DNA from: Candidatus Saccharimonadota bacterium
GTDB lineage: Bacteria > Patescibacteriota > Saccharimonadia > Saccharimonadales > Saccharimonadaceae
Direction: 5' to 3'
Assembly (NCBI GenBank): GCA_017460625.1
Contig: JAFUAT010000012.1
Span: forward strand, 1-54,909
DNA length: 54,909 bases
Each line of letters starts with the position of its first letter. Position 1 is the first letter of the stretch. The notes beneath the pieces are model-generated. The model was not told the DNA's origin, made no database searches, and saw only the letters and a list, made by a program, of their open reading frames with translations. Positions 1 through 7,684 of this stretch are shown piece after piece. The position numbers and the translations under genes are program-made.

Positions 1-372
1 TATATATATTAGACTTAGTACTAAAAGAGTTAGAACGATTAAAACGTTTAATAATATTTGTGTGATTGTTTATAAGTGTATGACCCAACATAATGTCTTT
101 ATTATAGGACAGGAAAAGCATAATTGCAATACCTTTTTGTGACCATTTTGAGTTTTGAGATATTTATTTATCTTTATTCACGGCCGGTTTGGTCGTTACA
201 TAACCGACTCCGGAACGAGAGTGGTCGATGGCGTTGTTCAATATGTGTACTTTTGTCAAGTATATGTGTAGTATGTGTGTAGTTTTGGTGTAGATGATGG
301 GTAATTCTGGAACGATCAACATTAAAAACCTTTGCAAGCTGCTCTTAGGTAGCCTAGATAGTTTCTTTCTGC
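1..372. other. intergenic region, no gene recognised
   Basis: This AT-rich stretch lies beyond the 3' end of ftsK and runs to the window edge. I see no open frame with a credible start, no tRNA and no clear terminator. A short open reading on the minus strand through about 175-260 lacks a start and family resemblance, so I do not call it. Confidence 0.4.
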
Positions 373-2670
373 TTACCGTGCTAGGTTGTCGAATTCTTCC
401 ATAGTAGTGATGAGAAGCTCACGTGGTTTGGTGCCGTTGACTGGGCCGATGACACCAAGTTCTTCTAGCCAAACGCCAAGACCCGAAACGTAACCGTGAG
501 ATTTGCTTAGATAAGTTTGCAAGAGCGAGGTAGAGAATTTGCCGTTTTTCAGACAGATTTCGATGGCTTTTCTGACGAGTGGGTCTTCAGGGTCGAATTT
601 ACGACCGAGACCGTCCATGTCGCTTAGACCGCCAGCACCACCTTTGATTGCGACTGCCTGAGCGATGACTTCTTCGTTGTACTGAGGTGGACGTTGAGAG
701 CGCAAGAAATCAGTAACCTTCTTGATATCAGCATCTGGAGTCCATGCACCCTGGATGCGCTCTGGGCCGTTTGATGTTTGCTCGCTCGAAAGAAGCATGT
801 CACCCTGGCCGAGAAGCTTTTCGGCGCCTGATGAGTCAAGCACGATACGGGAATCCATGGAACTAAGTACTCGGAAAGCGATACGAGATGGGATGTTACC
901 CTTGATGAGACCGGTGATAACTTTTACCACTGGTTTCTGGGTGGCAAGGACTAGATGCATACCAGCAGCACGACCGAGTTGGGCGATACGAACAATAAGA
1001 GGTTCCAGCTCTTTTGATGCCTGCATCATAAGATCGGACATTTCGTCAATTACAATGACAATGTATGGCATTTTACCATTTTCGTTTTCGTTTTTATCTT
1101 CGTTGGAGTTTTCGCCGTCTGGTGTGTCTTTCTTTGGTGATTTGGACTTTTCGGCCATGAGATCGTTGTAATCATTGATGGTTTTGACACCGGCTTCTTC
1201 CATGACGGTATAGCGGCGATCCATTTCGCCGGCTGCCCATTTCATAGCGGAGAGAGCTTTGGTGGTGTCGTTGATGATTGGCGTTAATAAATGCGGGATG
1301 TCTTTGTAAATGGCCATTTCTACGCGCTTTGGATCTACGATGATTAAGCGCATGTCTGATGGGGCATTGCGATATAGTAGCGACATAATAAGAGTGTTCG
1401 TCATGACGGATTTACCAGAACCGGTAGTACCGGCAATAAGAAGGTGGCGCATATCAGCGAGGTCAGCAACGACTGGTTTGCCGGAAATATCCTTCCCTAC
1501 TGCGAAGGTAAGTGGGTGCTTGGCATGACGCCATTCTTCTGATTCGATGAGACCGCGGAGAGAGACCCCTTCGGCTCGAACATTTGGAACTTCTACACCG
1601 ATGAGCTGAGTGCCTGGAATTGGGGCCTCGATGCGGACGGTTTTGGCGGAGAGTTTATATGCGAGCTCTTTGTCACGCGCAGCGATTTTGGAGAGATTGA
1701 CACCACCTGGAGCTTTTAAGGTGTACTGAGTGACGCGCGGACCGACGTTGGCGCCTTTCATTTCTACTTCTATACCGAATTCGGCAAAGGTATCTTTGAT
1801 AATAAGGGCGTTTTGTTGGACGTTACCTGCATCGGCTGGCGACTGATTTTTGGTAAGAAGTGAAGTGGACGGCATTTTCCAGTCTGGGTCGTTCACGGCA
1901 ACAAGAGCGGTTGGCTCCTTTGGTGCTTCTGGAGCATCGGCGACTTTGGCTTTTGGAGCGGTTTTTACGGCTAATTTGGATTTGCGTTTCAAAAAGCCGC
2001 CGCGAGCTGGAGTTTCTTCTGATTCTTCTGAGATGCCGGAATTGACTTTGATTTCTAGCTGGCCTTTTGGCTCGTCTTCTTTTGATTCTTTTGCTACGGA
2101 TTTTTTGGCTGGGCTTGCCATGTTTTTGGCGTTTTTGAAGAAAGTGAGCGGAGAAACCTGGAATAGGAAAAGTAGGGTAATAAAAATCAACAAGATATAT
2201 ATAACAATAACGAAACCTTGGTCTAAGGCTTCTAGCATGATGCCGTTTAACCAGTCGCCGACGATGCCGCCATTTCCCCAAATGGCGCCGACGCCAGTAA
2301 GCCAGAATAAAATCAAAACGCTCGAGAAATAGACTGGAAGGGCGACACGATTGGTGTCTGAACGGAAAATCCTAACGGCTAAATAGACTAGCAGGGCTGG
2401 GATAAAATAGGTAGCAACGCCTAGACCTTTTAAAATGGATTCGTGAATCGTGTTTAAGAATGAGCCGCCGTGACCGAACCAAGTGATAACGAAAAAGAGT
2501 GCCAATGCAATCATGAATACGGCAAAAATTTGATGCCAAAAACCGCCTGGGAGCTCGTACTCGGTGGTTACTTCCTTTTGAGCCGCCTTGGAGCTACGGG
2601 CATTTCTGGTGGATTTGGTTGACCGTGATTTTGATGGTTTTCTGGTTGTTTTTCTTCTTGATGCAGGCAT
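373..2670 (-). CDS. ftsK: DNA translocase FtsK
   Basis: FtsK/SpoIIIE motor that pumps chromosomal DNA through the closing septum and links segregation to division. The N-terminal ~180 residues hold several hydrophobic segments (membrane anchor). A charged Lys/Glu/Pro linker follows, then the RecA-like motor with Walker A GTTGSGKS near residue 415 and Walker B IVIVIDEMSDLM. The C-terminus is a winged-helix gamma domain (KNGKFSTSLLQTYL...LEELGVIGP). At about 765 aa it is compact for the family. An upstream in-frame ATG at 2688 exists, but the basic MPASRRKTTRK start at 2670 looks more natural. An acidic Asn/Glu/Lys-rich insert (ENSNEDKNENENGK) sits between the Walker boxes. The gene stands alone, downstream of tRNA-Gln. 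Identification is firm; the exact start is not. Confidence 0.95.
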   Translation of the reverse strand: MPASRRKTTRKPSKSRSTKSTRNARSSKAAQKEVTTEYELPGGFWHQIFAVFMIALALFFVITWFGHGGSFLNTIHESILKGLGVATYFIPALLVYLAVRIFRSDTNRVALPVYFSSVLILFWLTGVGAIWGNGGIVGDWLNGIMLEALDQGFVIVIYILLIFITLLFLFQVSPLTFFKNAKNMASPAKKSVAKESKEDEPKGQLEIKVNSGISEESEETPARGGFLKRKSKLAVKTAPKAKVADAPEAPKEPTALVAVNDPDWKMPSTSLLTKNQSPADAGNVQQNALIIKDTFAEFGIEVEMKGANVGPRVTQYTLKAPGGVNLSKIAARDKELAYKLSAKTVRIEAPIPGTQLIGVEVPNVRAEGVSLRGLIESEEWRHAKHPLTFAVGKDISGKPVVADLADMRHLLIAGTTGSGKSVMTNTLIMSLLYRNAPSDMRLIIVDPKRVEMAIYKDIPHLLTPIINDTTKALSAMKWAAGEMDRRYTVMEEAGVKTINDYNDLMAEKSKSPKKDTPDGENSNEDKNENENGKMPYIVIVIDEMSDLMMQASKELEPLIVRIAQLGRAAGMHLVLATQKPVVKVITGLIKGNIPSRIAFRVLSSMDSRIVLDSSGAEKLLGQGDMLLSSEQTSNGPERIQGAWTPDADIKKVTDFLRSQRPPQYNEEVIAQAVAIKGGAGGLSDMDGLGRKFDPEDPLVRKAIEICLKNGKFSTSLLQTYLSKSHGYVSGLGVWLEELGVIGPVNGTKPRELLITTMEEFDNLAR

Positions 2671-2762
2671 ATATAATATATATAGCATACTTCAGGGGAA
2701 AACGCAAGCGGAATGAGCGGTGGGACCGTAAAAAAATACCGAGCAAGTTCGTTATTTTTTTG

Positions 2763-2801
2763 TGGCTGGACCGGCAGGAAAATAATCCTAAGCCGGTCGC
2801 A
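2763..2801 (-). other. tRNA-Gln acceptor-stem minihelix ending in CCA
   Basis: On the minus strand this 39-nt segment ends with the same 17 nt as the tRNA-Gln gene (TCCTGCCGGTCCAGCCA). Its 5' part (TGCGACCGGC) pairs with that end to rebuild a 7-bp acceptor-like stem with one bulged C, continued by an AGGA/TCCT stem. It lies just past the tRNA's terminator and is followed by an A-rich then T-rich hairpin (about 2730-2762). A similar unit follows tRNA-Arg and tRNA-Ser(GGA). Precedent in general terms: the rtT repeats of the E. coli tyrT operon, which carry a tRNA 3' end. Function is unknown. Confidence 0.6.
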
Positions 2802-2841
2802 TGAAAATAAAATAAGCCCTTCGGGCTCATTTTATTTTCAT
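2801..2841 (-). terminator. intrinsic terminator of tRNA-Gln
   Basis: A long hairpin whose arms read ATGAAAATAAAATAAGCCC and GGGCTCATTTTATTTTCAT around a TTCG-type loop. It starts at the tRNA CCA end and has an A-rich arm and T-rich arm, so it can stop transcription in either direction. Confidence 0.75.
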
Positions 2842-2915
2842 GGCTGGACCGGCAGGATTCGAACCTGCGAATGCTGGGACCAAAACCCAGTGCCTTACCG
2901 CTTGGCGACGGTCCA
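2841..2915 (-). tRNA. tRNA-Gln(TTG)
   Basis: A 75-nt cloverleaf with encoded CCA. Acceptor stem TGGACCG/CGGTCCA, discriminator G, D-stem GCC/GGC, anticodon stem CTGGG/CCCAG with loop TTTTGGT (anticodon TTG, glutamine), and T-arm GCAGG-TTCGAAT-CCTGC. It lies between tsaD and ftsK and is read in the same direction as both. Confidence 0.95.
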
Positions 2916-2960
2916 ATGTACTTTCATATTACCATATAAAGAGATAAAAGTAAAGCTAGA

Positions 2961-4169
2961 CTAGTTTTCGATGGAAATGCGGGGGTAAATGTTTAGCTTG
3001 TATGGGTCGGTTGGTTTGACGCCTGATTTGATTTCGTAATAAGCTGCTGCAGCGACCATGGCACCGTTGTCGCCGGATAGGCCTGGTAGGGGGAACGCAA
3101 CCAGTGGGGACCCTAAAAGCTTTTTTTGAAGATAGCGCTCCGGGGCGCTGGCCCGAGTCTTACTATCTTCAAAAAAACTTTTAGGGTCCCCTTGCACTCC
3201 GGCTGCACTACGCTTATACTCTTCAGAAAACACTGTATCAGTTGCTCTTTGCAAGCGCTGATTGGCGGAGACGCCGCCAGCGAAGACGACGGATTTTGCG
3301 TCGGGGTGCAATTCTAGAGCTTTTTTTAGCTTCTCTAGGAGAATATCTACGGCGGTTTTTTCGAAGCTAGCTGCGAAATCAGCGACCTGCTGAGCGCTCA
3401 AGTGGTTTTTTAGATCATGGCTTGGATGTGAAATTGGGAGGCTGAGTTCTTTTTGGACGGCTCTTAAGACTGCGGTTTTTAGACCTGAGAATGAAAAGTT
3501 AAGCCCTTCAACCTTTGGGTGAGGAAGATGATATCTGTTTTCGTCTCCGTTTTTGGCGGCTTCTGAAATAGACGGTCCGCCGGGATATGGAAGGCCGAGA
3601 ATTTTGGCGACTTTATCAAAACACTCACCGATAGCGTCGTCGTGGGTAGTGCCGATGATTTTAAAATCGTTGTGGGCCGGCATATATAAAATCTGCGTGT
3701 GGCCACCGGAAATCACCATTGCTAGCAGCGGGAATGCATTGGCACTTTTAAGGCGCGCGCCTTCGTTGCTCTGCAGGCCCCCAGAGGTGCTCTTTTCGTT
3801 CTCTACTAGCCAATTAGCGTAGACGTGAGATTTAAGGTGGTGAACGGCGTAGAGTGGTTTGTCGTGGAGAATCGCTAAGGTGCGCGCGGTCAAGGTGCCG
3901 ATTAAGAGTGAGCCGAGTAAGCCAGGTGCGTGAGTAACCGCGATGGCGTCGATGTCATCCCAGGTACACTTGGCGTCCTTTAAAGATTTTTCTATCACAG
4001 GCATAATTACTTCCAGATGGGAGCGGGCTGCTACTTCTGGAATAACACCGCCGTATTCTGCAAAAATGTCAATCTGCGAAACAACAACGTTTGACAGGAT
4101 ATTTTTTCCATCTTCTACGACTGCGGCAGCGGTTTCATCACAGCTAGTTTCAATGCCTAGAATCTTCAT
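2961..4169 (-). CDS. tsaD: tRNA N6-adenosine threonylcarbamoyltransferase TsaD
   Basis: Catalyses the last step of t6A37 formation in ANN-decoding tRNAs, normally with TsaB and TsaE. The N-terminus reads MKILGIETSCDETAAAVV, the family signature. Metal-binding histidines are seen in AVHHLKSH, and the ASKHA-fold phosphate-binding motifs in VISGGHTQI, VFAGGVSANQRL and LSGDNGAM. At 402 aa it is longer than the usual ~340, because two family-atypical inserts are present: one around residues 118-140 containing a 14-bp palindrome, and one around 326-354 coded by an 86-bp inverted repeat (3106-3191). Both fall in loops between core motifs, so the enzyme is probably active. Start 4169 is preferred over 4202 because it begins the signature and is preceded at 6 nt by TATAAT, which predicts a leaderless mRNA. 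Confidence 0.95.
   Translation of the reverse strand: MKILGIETSCDETAAAVVEDGKNILSNVVVSQIDIFAEYGGVIPEVAARSHLEVIMPVIEKSLKDAKCTWDDIDAIAVTHAPGLLGSLLIGTLTARTLAILHDKPLYAVHHLKSHVYANWLVENEKSTSGGLQSNEGARLKSANAFPLLAMVISGGHTQILYMPAHNDFKIIGTTHDDAIGECFDKVAKILGLPYPGGPSISEAAKNGDENRYHLPHPKVEGLNFSFSGLKTAVLRAVQKELSLPISHPSHDLKNHLSAQQVADFAASFEKTAVDILLEKLKKALELHPDAKSVVFAGGVSANQRLQRATDTVFSEEYKRSAAGVQGDPKSFFEDSKTRASAPERYLQKKLLGSPLVAFPLPGLSGDNGAMVAAAAYYEIKSGVKPTDPYKLNIYPRISIEN
3106..3191. repeat. 86-bp palindromic element inside tsaD
   Basis: The left arm (3106-3135) begins GGGGACCCTAAAAG and ends TTTGAAGATAG. The right arm (3163-3191) is its reverse complement except for one extra C in the left arm, giving about 29 paired bases. 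The loop holds a smaller AGCGC/GCGCT inverted repeat. The reading frame stays open through it, adding about 29 residues to TsaD where homologues have a short loop. Confidence 0.85.
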
Positions 4170-4175
4170 TCTATA

Positions 4176-4181
4176 ATTATA
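4176..4181 (-). promoter_or_regulatory. -10 box of tsaD, leaderless spacing
   Basis: TATAAT on the minus strand, with TGG just upstream (extended -10), separated by exactly 6 nt from the tsaD ATG. Transcription would start at or next to the start codon. Confidence 0.65.
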
Positions 4182-4213
4182 CCATATCTTTAAATATATC
4201 ACCAGGCGAATAT

Positions 4214-4645
4214 TTATGCATGGTGATAGCGGGAGCCTTTTTGAATTTCAGCGGCGCGATAGGTCTGCTCTGTTACTATGATTCTGGCTAGCATGTGCGG
4301 AAAAACTAGTTTCGAAAAACTCCAGATGAAATCTGCTTTTTCTCTGATTTCCTCTGGAAATCCATAGGCTCCGCCAATCAAAATTGTGACGTTTTTGCCA
4401 TTTATAAAGGCGCTTTCAAGTAGGTCGGAATATTCTTCTGATGATATATTTTTGCCGCGTTCGTCGCAAATTATGACGTAATCGCGACCGGTAAATGGCC
4501 AGTTTTCTAATTTTTTAATTAGTTTTTCTTCTTCGAAGAACTCCCAGCTTAGATTATATGGTTTTTGAAGTCTTTTTTCGTATTCAAAGATAATTTCTGA
4601 AAAGTTTTTGTCGTGTTTTTTGCCGCCGGCGATTATCCTGATCAT
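4214..4645 (-). CDS. rlmH: 23S rRNA (pseudouridine1915-N3)-methyltransferase RlmH
   Basis: SPOUT-class methyltransferase that modifies pseudouridine 1915 in helix 69 of 23S rRNA on assembled 70S ribosomes. Diagnostic features are TILIGGAYGFPEEIREKADF (SAM-binding trefoil knot) and the C-terminal SKLVFPHMLARIIVTEQTYRAAEIQ...YHHA, which matches the family almost to the last residue. At 143 aa it is slightly shorter than E. coli RlmH (155 aa), mainly at the N-terminus. It lies between tsaD and the toxin gene, with AGGA about 9 nt before the ATG, so it is probably translated from a leadered or polycistronic transcript. Confidence 0.93.
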   Translation of the reverse strand: MIRIIAGGKKHDKNFSEIIFEYEKRLQKPYNLSWEFFEEEKLIKKLENWPFTGRDYVIICDERGKNISSEEYSDLLESAFINGKNVTILIGGAYGFPEEIREKADFIWSFSKLVFPHMLARIIVTEQTYRAAEIQKGSRYHHA

Positions 4646-4659
4646 GATATATTTTCCTG

Positions 4660-5064
4660 TTATTTAACTAGTGTAGCCGTTTCTGCCTGATTTGCAAATT
4701 TCTTATCGAATGTGTAGAGCGGGAGACGGTTTTCTTTTTTTGCTTGATAATCAAGGACACAATCTTCGAGTGATAGAGATGGATGTGATATAAATTTTTC
4801 AAATACCTCGTCAAACATTTTTTTGTCATAGTGGATCATTGTATTCGATAGAAAGTCCTTAGTATCCTCAACTATAGTTCTGCGGTCGAAATTATTCTTG
4901 GTCATCACATATACTGTCTCCATAATCGCGACCGAATCGACATAGTATTCCCTGCCGTCGAGCAACAGCTTTAGAGCGCGTTGTCGCTTAAGCGGGTTAT
5001 CATTCATCGTGAATAGAAGAATTATATTTGTATCGATGGAAGCGTATTTAGAGTTTAATTCCAT
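4660..5064 (-). CDS. PIN-domain ribonuclease toxin (VapC-type)
   Basis: Probable RNase toxin of a type II toxin-antitoxin module. The N-terminus carries the PIN signature YASIDTNIILLF with the first acidic residue (D). Later acidic positions are seen in METVYVM and in SLEDCVLDYQAKKENRLPLYTFDKKFA, the typical PIN C-terminal pattern. From the ATG at 5064 the protein is 134 aa, normal for VapC. An upstream in-frame start at 5124 would lie deep inside the antitoxin gene and is less likely. The ATG lies 17 bp inside the end of the antitoxin gene, an arrangement that usually couples translation. Confidence 0.88.
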   Translation of the reverse strand: MELNSKYASIDTNIILLFTMNDNPLKRQRALKLLLDGREYYVDSVAIMETVYVMTKNNFDRRTIVEDTKDFLSNTMIHYDKKMFDEVFEKFISHPSLSLEDCVLDYQAKKENRLPLYTFDKKFANQAETATLVK

Positions 5065-5383
5065 ATTTTTCCTCAAATTCTTTCTTACCTTCTGGCGTGG
5101 CATCGTAGGCGTCACGTATTTCATTGAACGTCATACCTTTATATTTTTCCTTGGCTTTTGTGATTTCGGGGTTCTTAAGTTCAGCCTGTCTGTTTCGCTC
5201 TTCGATACGCGCTATTGAAGCCATTAGCTTCTCCTTTGCGGATGCTTCCCGGCCTAGAACTACTTCTCCGTTGACGACGTCAAAGGTAAGGCGATTTTCG
5301 CCGGGCACGATATTTAATAATTGGCGAATTGCCTTAGGTATGGTGGCTTGACCAGAAGAGTTGATGGCGACTGCATAAGTCAT
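5048..5383 (-). CDS. AbrB/MazE-type antitoxin
   Basis: N-terminal SpoVT-AbrB swapped-hairpin DNA-binding domain (SSGQATIPKAIRQLLNIVPGENRLTFDVVNGEVVL), followed by a charged helical tail (residues ~55-111) that would wrap the toxin. The start at 5383 follows AAGGAG at good spacing; an ATG at 5410 has no such site. It is the first gene of the module with the PIN toxin, expressed from the promoter at 5456-5484 and expected to repress it together with the toxin. The tail (GMTFNEIRDAYDATPEG) resembles that of the second antitoxin at 12648 (GLSASEAREKWARSEEG), so the two modules belong to one lineage. Confidence 0.87.
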   Translation of the reverse strand: MTYAVAINSSGQATIPKAIRQLLNIVPGENRLTFDVVNGEVVLGREASAKEKLMASIARIEERNRQAELKNPEITKAKEKYKGMTFNEIRDAYDATPEGKKEFEEKYGIKL

Positions 5384-5429
5384 AGTTTCTCCTTTTTGCG
5401 ATTTTTTCATATTTTTGCCTACTTTTTTA

Positions 5430-5484
5430 AATTCATAATTTATTTTATAGTATGAATTATATATTGAGTATGAAAAAATGTCAA
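5430..5484 (-). promoter_or_regulatory. promoter and operator of the first VapBC-type module
   Basis: On the minus strand TTGACA (5479-5484) and TATAAT (5456-5461) are 17 bp apart, a consensus sigma70 promoter. An inverted repeat AATTCATA...TATGAATT (5430-5458) overlaps the -10 box and is a plausible autoregulatory operator for the AbrB-type antitoxin. Confidence 0.75.
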
Positions 5485-5506
5485 TAGAAATGCGATTTGT
5501 TTAGTA

Positions 5507-7684
5507 CTACCATACTAAGGTAAATTCAAAGAAGTCGCGAACGACTGGGACGAAGAGCGCTGCAATAAAAATACCGACAATAAGAGCTAAGAGACCAGCA
5601 CGGAAGAGGTTGAGTGGTTTTGAGACTTTGTAAATTAAAATCAAATCGATAGCGAAGACAATGATGGCTGATAGTGTGGTAAGCTTAGCTCTGGCGAAGT
5701 TGTTTGCATCTGAGACTATTGAGAGAATGACCATTGAAATTGCAACGGCTAGACCAGTTGGAACGGAATAATGTTTGATATTGTAAATAAATTTGTCTTT
5801 GATTCTGGCGGTGTTTTTCTCCAGAGCGAGAGCAAGCCCTGGGAAACCGATACAGGCGAAGCTCAGAAGAGACATTTCGATAGGACTGAACGGGTAGCTG
5901 AGCGGCAAAACCACGAAGAGTACGGCTAGAATGGTGGCGTAGACGGTTTTTGCTAGGAAGAGCGCGGTGCTTCTTTCTAGGTTGTTGATGGATTGGCGAC
6001 CTTCGTCGATAATGGATGGGACGCGATCGAAATCTGAGTCTAGAAGGACAAGTTTGGCGGAGCGACGAGCGGCGTCGGAACCATCACCTATAGCAATGGA
6101 ACAATCGGCTTCTTTCATTGCTAGGATATCATTGACACCATCACCAGTCATGGCGACAGTTTTGCCGGTTTTTTTGAAGGCGGTAACTAGGCGCTTCTTT
6201 TGCTCTGGTTTGACGCGCGTAAAAATGGAATATTCGCTAACTATTTTGTTAAAATCTGGGGATTTTTCGGCTGAAAGATCGATACCGCGAAGATCTCTGA
6301 CACCTACGGTGCTAGCTATAGTTTTTACGGTTTCTAAGTCGTCGCCAGAGATGATTTTGACATCAATATCGTTTTTGTAAAAATAGTTGATGATTTCTGG
6401 GGCGTTTTTTCGGATTTCGTCTTGGAGACGGATACATCCTAGGAAGGTTGAAGAAGACAGAGAAGATCTATCTTCTGTCTTCTTCATAACCGCTATTACT
6501 CTATAGTCGCCAGCGAATGATTTAACCTGTTTGATTAATTCTTGGTCGTCTGTGACGAATTCGATGGCGCCCATGAGATAGTCGCCGGATTTGGTTTTGA
6601 TGCCGGAGTATTTGCGGTCCGAGCTAAATGGGATGGATTCCAAAATACCGTCTATTTCTTTAATATTGGCCGTTTTTGCTAATGCTTTTTTCAAGGCGGT
6701 AGTTGTGGCGTTTTCACTCATTTGATGGCTTAGAATCGATGCTAGGGGCCTTAGAAAGGATTTTTCTGCTGATGCTGGAAGGTCTTTTAGATTTGCAATG
6801 ACCTTTTTGTTAGGCAAAATAAAGTCGTGGACTTTCATATTCCCTGATGTAAGTGTGCCGGTTTTGTCTAGACAAATTGTGTCTACTCTAGCTAAAGTTT
6901 CGATGGAATAGAGATCTTGGACTAGAACTTTCTTTTTGCTGAGCCTGATGGTGGCTAGAGCTAGAACAGAGCTAGTCAAGAGAATAAGCCCTTCTGGAAT
7001 CATGTTGATAAGACCGGCTACTGTAGATGTAATCGCTGTGGCTGTGTCTTGCTCGGTGCGAAATCTAGACCAAAGTAGCAAAGCGCCGACTGGAATAAGA
7101 GCGTAGCTGATGTATCTTACGATTTTGTTCATTAGGGTAAACAGTTTGGAATCGGCGGTTTTTAGTTGATGGGCGGCCTTTTCTAGTTTGGCGATGGAGT
7201 TTTCGTCGCCAACGTGAGTGACTTTAGCTTTGGCGGTGCCAGCCACGACGAAACTCCCTGAGATAAGTTCGTCGCCTGGATTTTTTTCGATGCTGTCTTG
7301 CTCCCCTGTGATGAAGGACTCGTTGACTTCAAGAGTTCCTTCTTCCATGGTGCTATCATAAAGAATTTGGTCGCCTAGAGATAGGACCACGATATCGCCT
7401 TTTTCGATTTCTTCTGATGGAATTTGCAGAGTTCTGCCGTTTCTGATGACGGTCGGTTTTTGTTCGGAAACAAGGCGCATTTTTTTGACGATTTTGTAGG
7501 CGCGGATTTCGTTGATGATACTAATTAAAGTGTTAGCTATGGCAATAAAAATAAACAGCATATTCTTAAAACTGCCGACAAAGGCCACCATGAGAGCCAG
7601 GACTAGGTTGACGAAGTTAAACAGAGTAAATGTGTTTTTAATTATAATTCTGAGGATTGGGTGATTTTTAAAGAAATTTTGCAT
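5507..7684 (-). CDS. P-type (HAD-IC) cation-transporting ATPase
   Basis: Membrane ATPase that moves a cation via a phospho-aspartate intermediate. Order: two N-terminal membrane segments, an actuator domain with TGEQ (usually TGES) near residue 127, a membrane pair with MIPEGL, phosphorylation motif DKTGTL near residue 270, hinge TGDGVNDILAMKEADCSIAIG near 515, then about six C-terminal segments. The PEGL motif places it with bacterial P2-like pumps; the ion cannot be read from sequence. At 725 aa it is short. Residues ~400-411 are coded by a palindrome (6450-6485). It begins directly after the FemAB stop codon with no gap, so it is probably the last gene of that operon. Confidence 0.9.
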   Translation of the reverse strand: MQNFFKNHPILRIIIKNTFTLFNFVNLVLALMVAFVGSFKNMLFIFIAIANTLISIINEIRAYKIVKKMRLVSEQKPTVIRNGRTLQIPSEEIEKGDIVVLSLGDQILYDSTMEEGTLEVNESFITGEQDSIEKNPGDELISGSFVVAGTAKAKVTHVGDENSIAKLEKAAHQLKTADSKLFTLMNKIVRYISYALIPVGALLLWSRFRTEQDTATAITSTVAGLINMIPEGLILLTSSVLALATIRLSKKKVLVQDLYSIETLARVDTICLDKTGTLTSGNMKVHDFILPNKKVIANLKDLPASAEKSFLRPLASILSHQMSENATTTALKKALAKTANIKEIDGILESIPFSSDRKYSGIKTKSGDYLMGAIEFVTDDQELIKQVKSFAGDYRVIAVMKKTEDRSSLSSSTFLGCIRLQDEIRKNAPEIINYFYKNDIDVKIISGDDLETVKTIASTVGVRDLRGIDLSAEKSPDFNKIVSEYSIFTRVKPEQKKRLVTAFKKTGKTVAMTGDGVNDILAMKEADCSIAIGDGSDAARRSAKLVLLDSDFDRVPSIIDEGRQSINNLERSTALFLAKTVYATILAVLFVVLPLSYPFSPIEMSLLSFACIGFPGLALALEKNTARIKDKFIYNIKHYSVPTGLAVAISMVILSIVSDANNFARAKLTTLSAIIVFAIDLILIYKVSKPLNLFRAGLLALIVGIFIAALFVPVVRDFFEFTLVW
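6450..6485. repeat. 36-bp palindrome inside the P-type ATPase gene
   Basis: GAAGAAGAC-AG-AGAAGAT and ATCTTCT-GTCTTCTTC form a 16-bp inverted repeat with two unpaired bases and a 2-nt centre. It encodes part of a Ser/Thr-rich stretch (TEDRSSLSSSTF) where homologues run directly from VxAxKK into GxIxLxD. Confidence 0.7.

Noticed and set aside
1850-2332. Rightward 160-codon frame opposite ftsK
   Set aside because: No start signal or family pattern; it mirrors the low-complexity linker of FtsK.
3106-3191. Frameshift or pseudogene in tsaD caused by the palindrome
   Set aside because: The frame stays open and all C-terminal motifs (LSGDNGAM and following) are intact.
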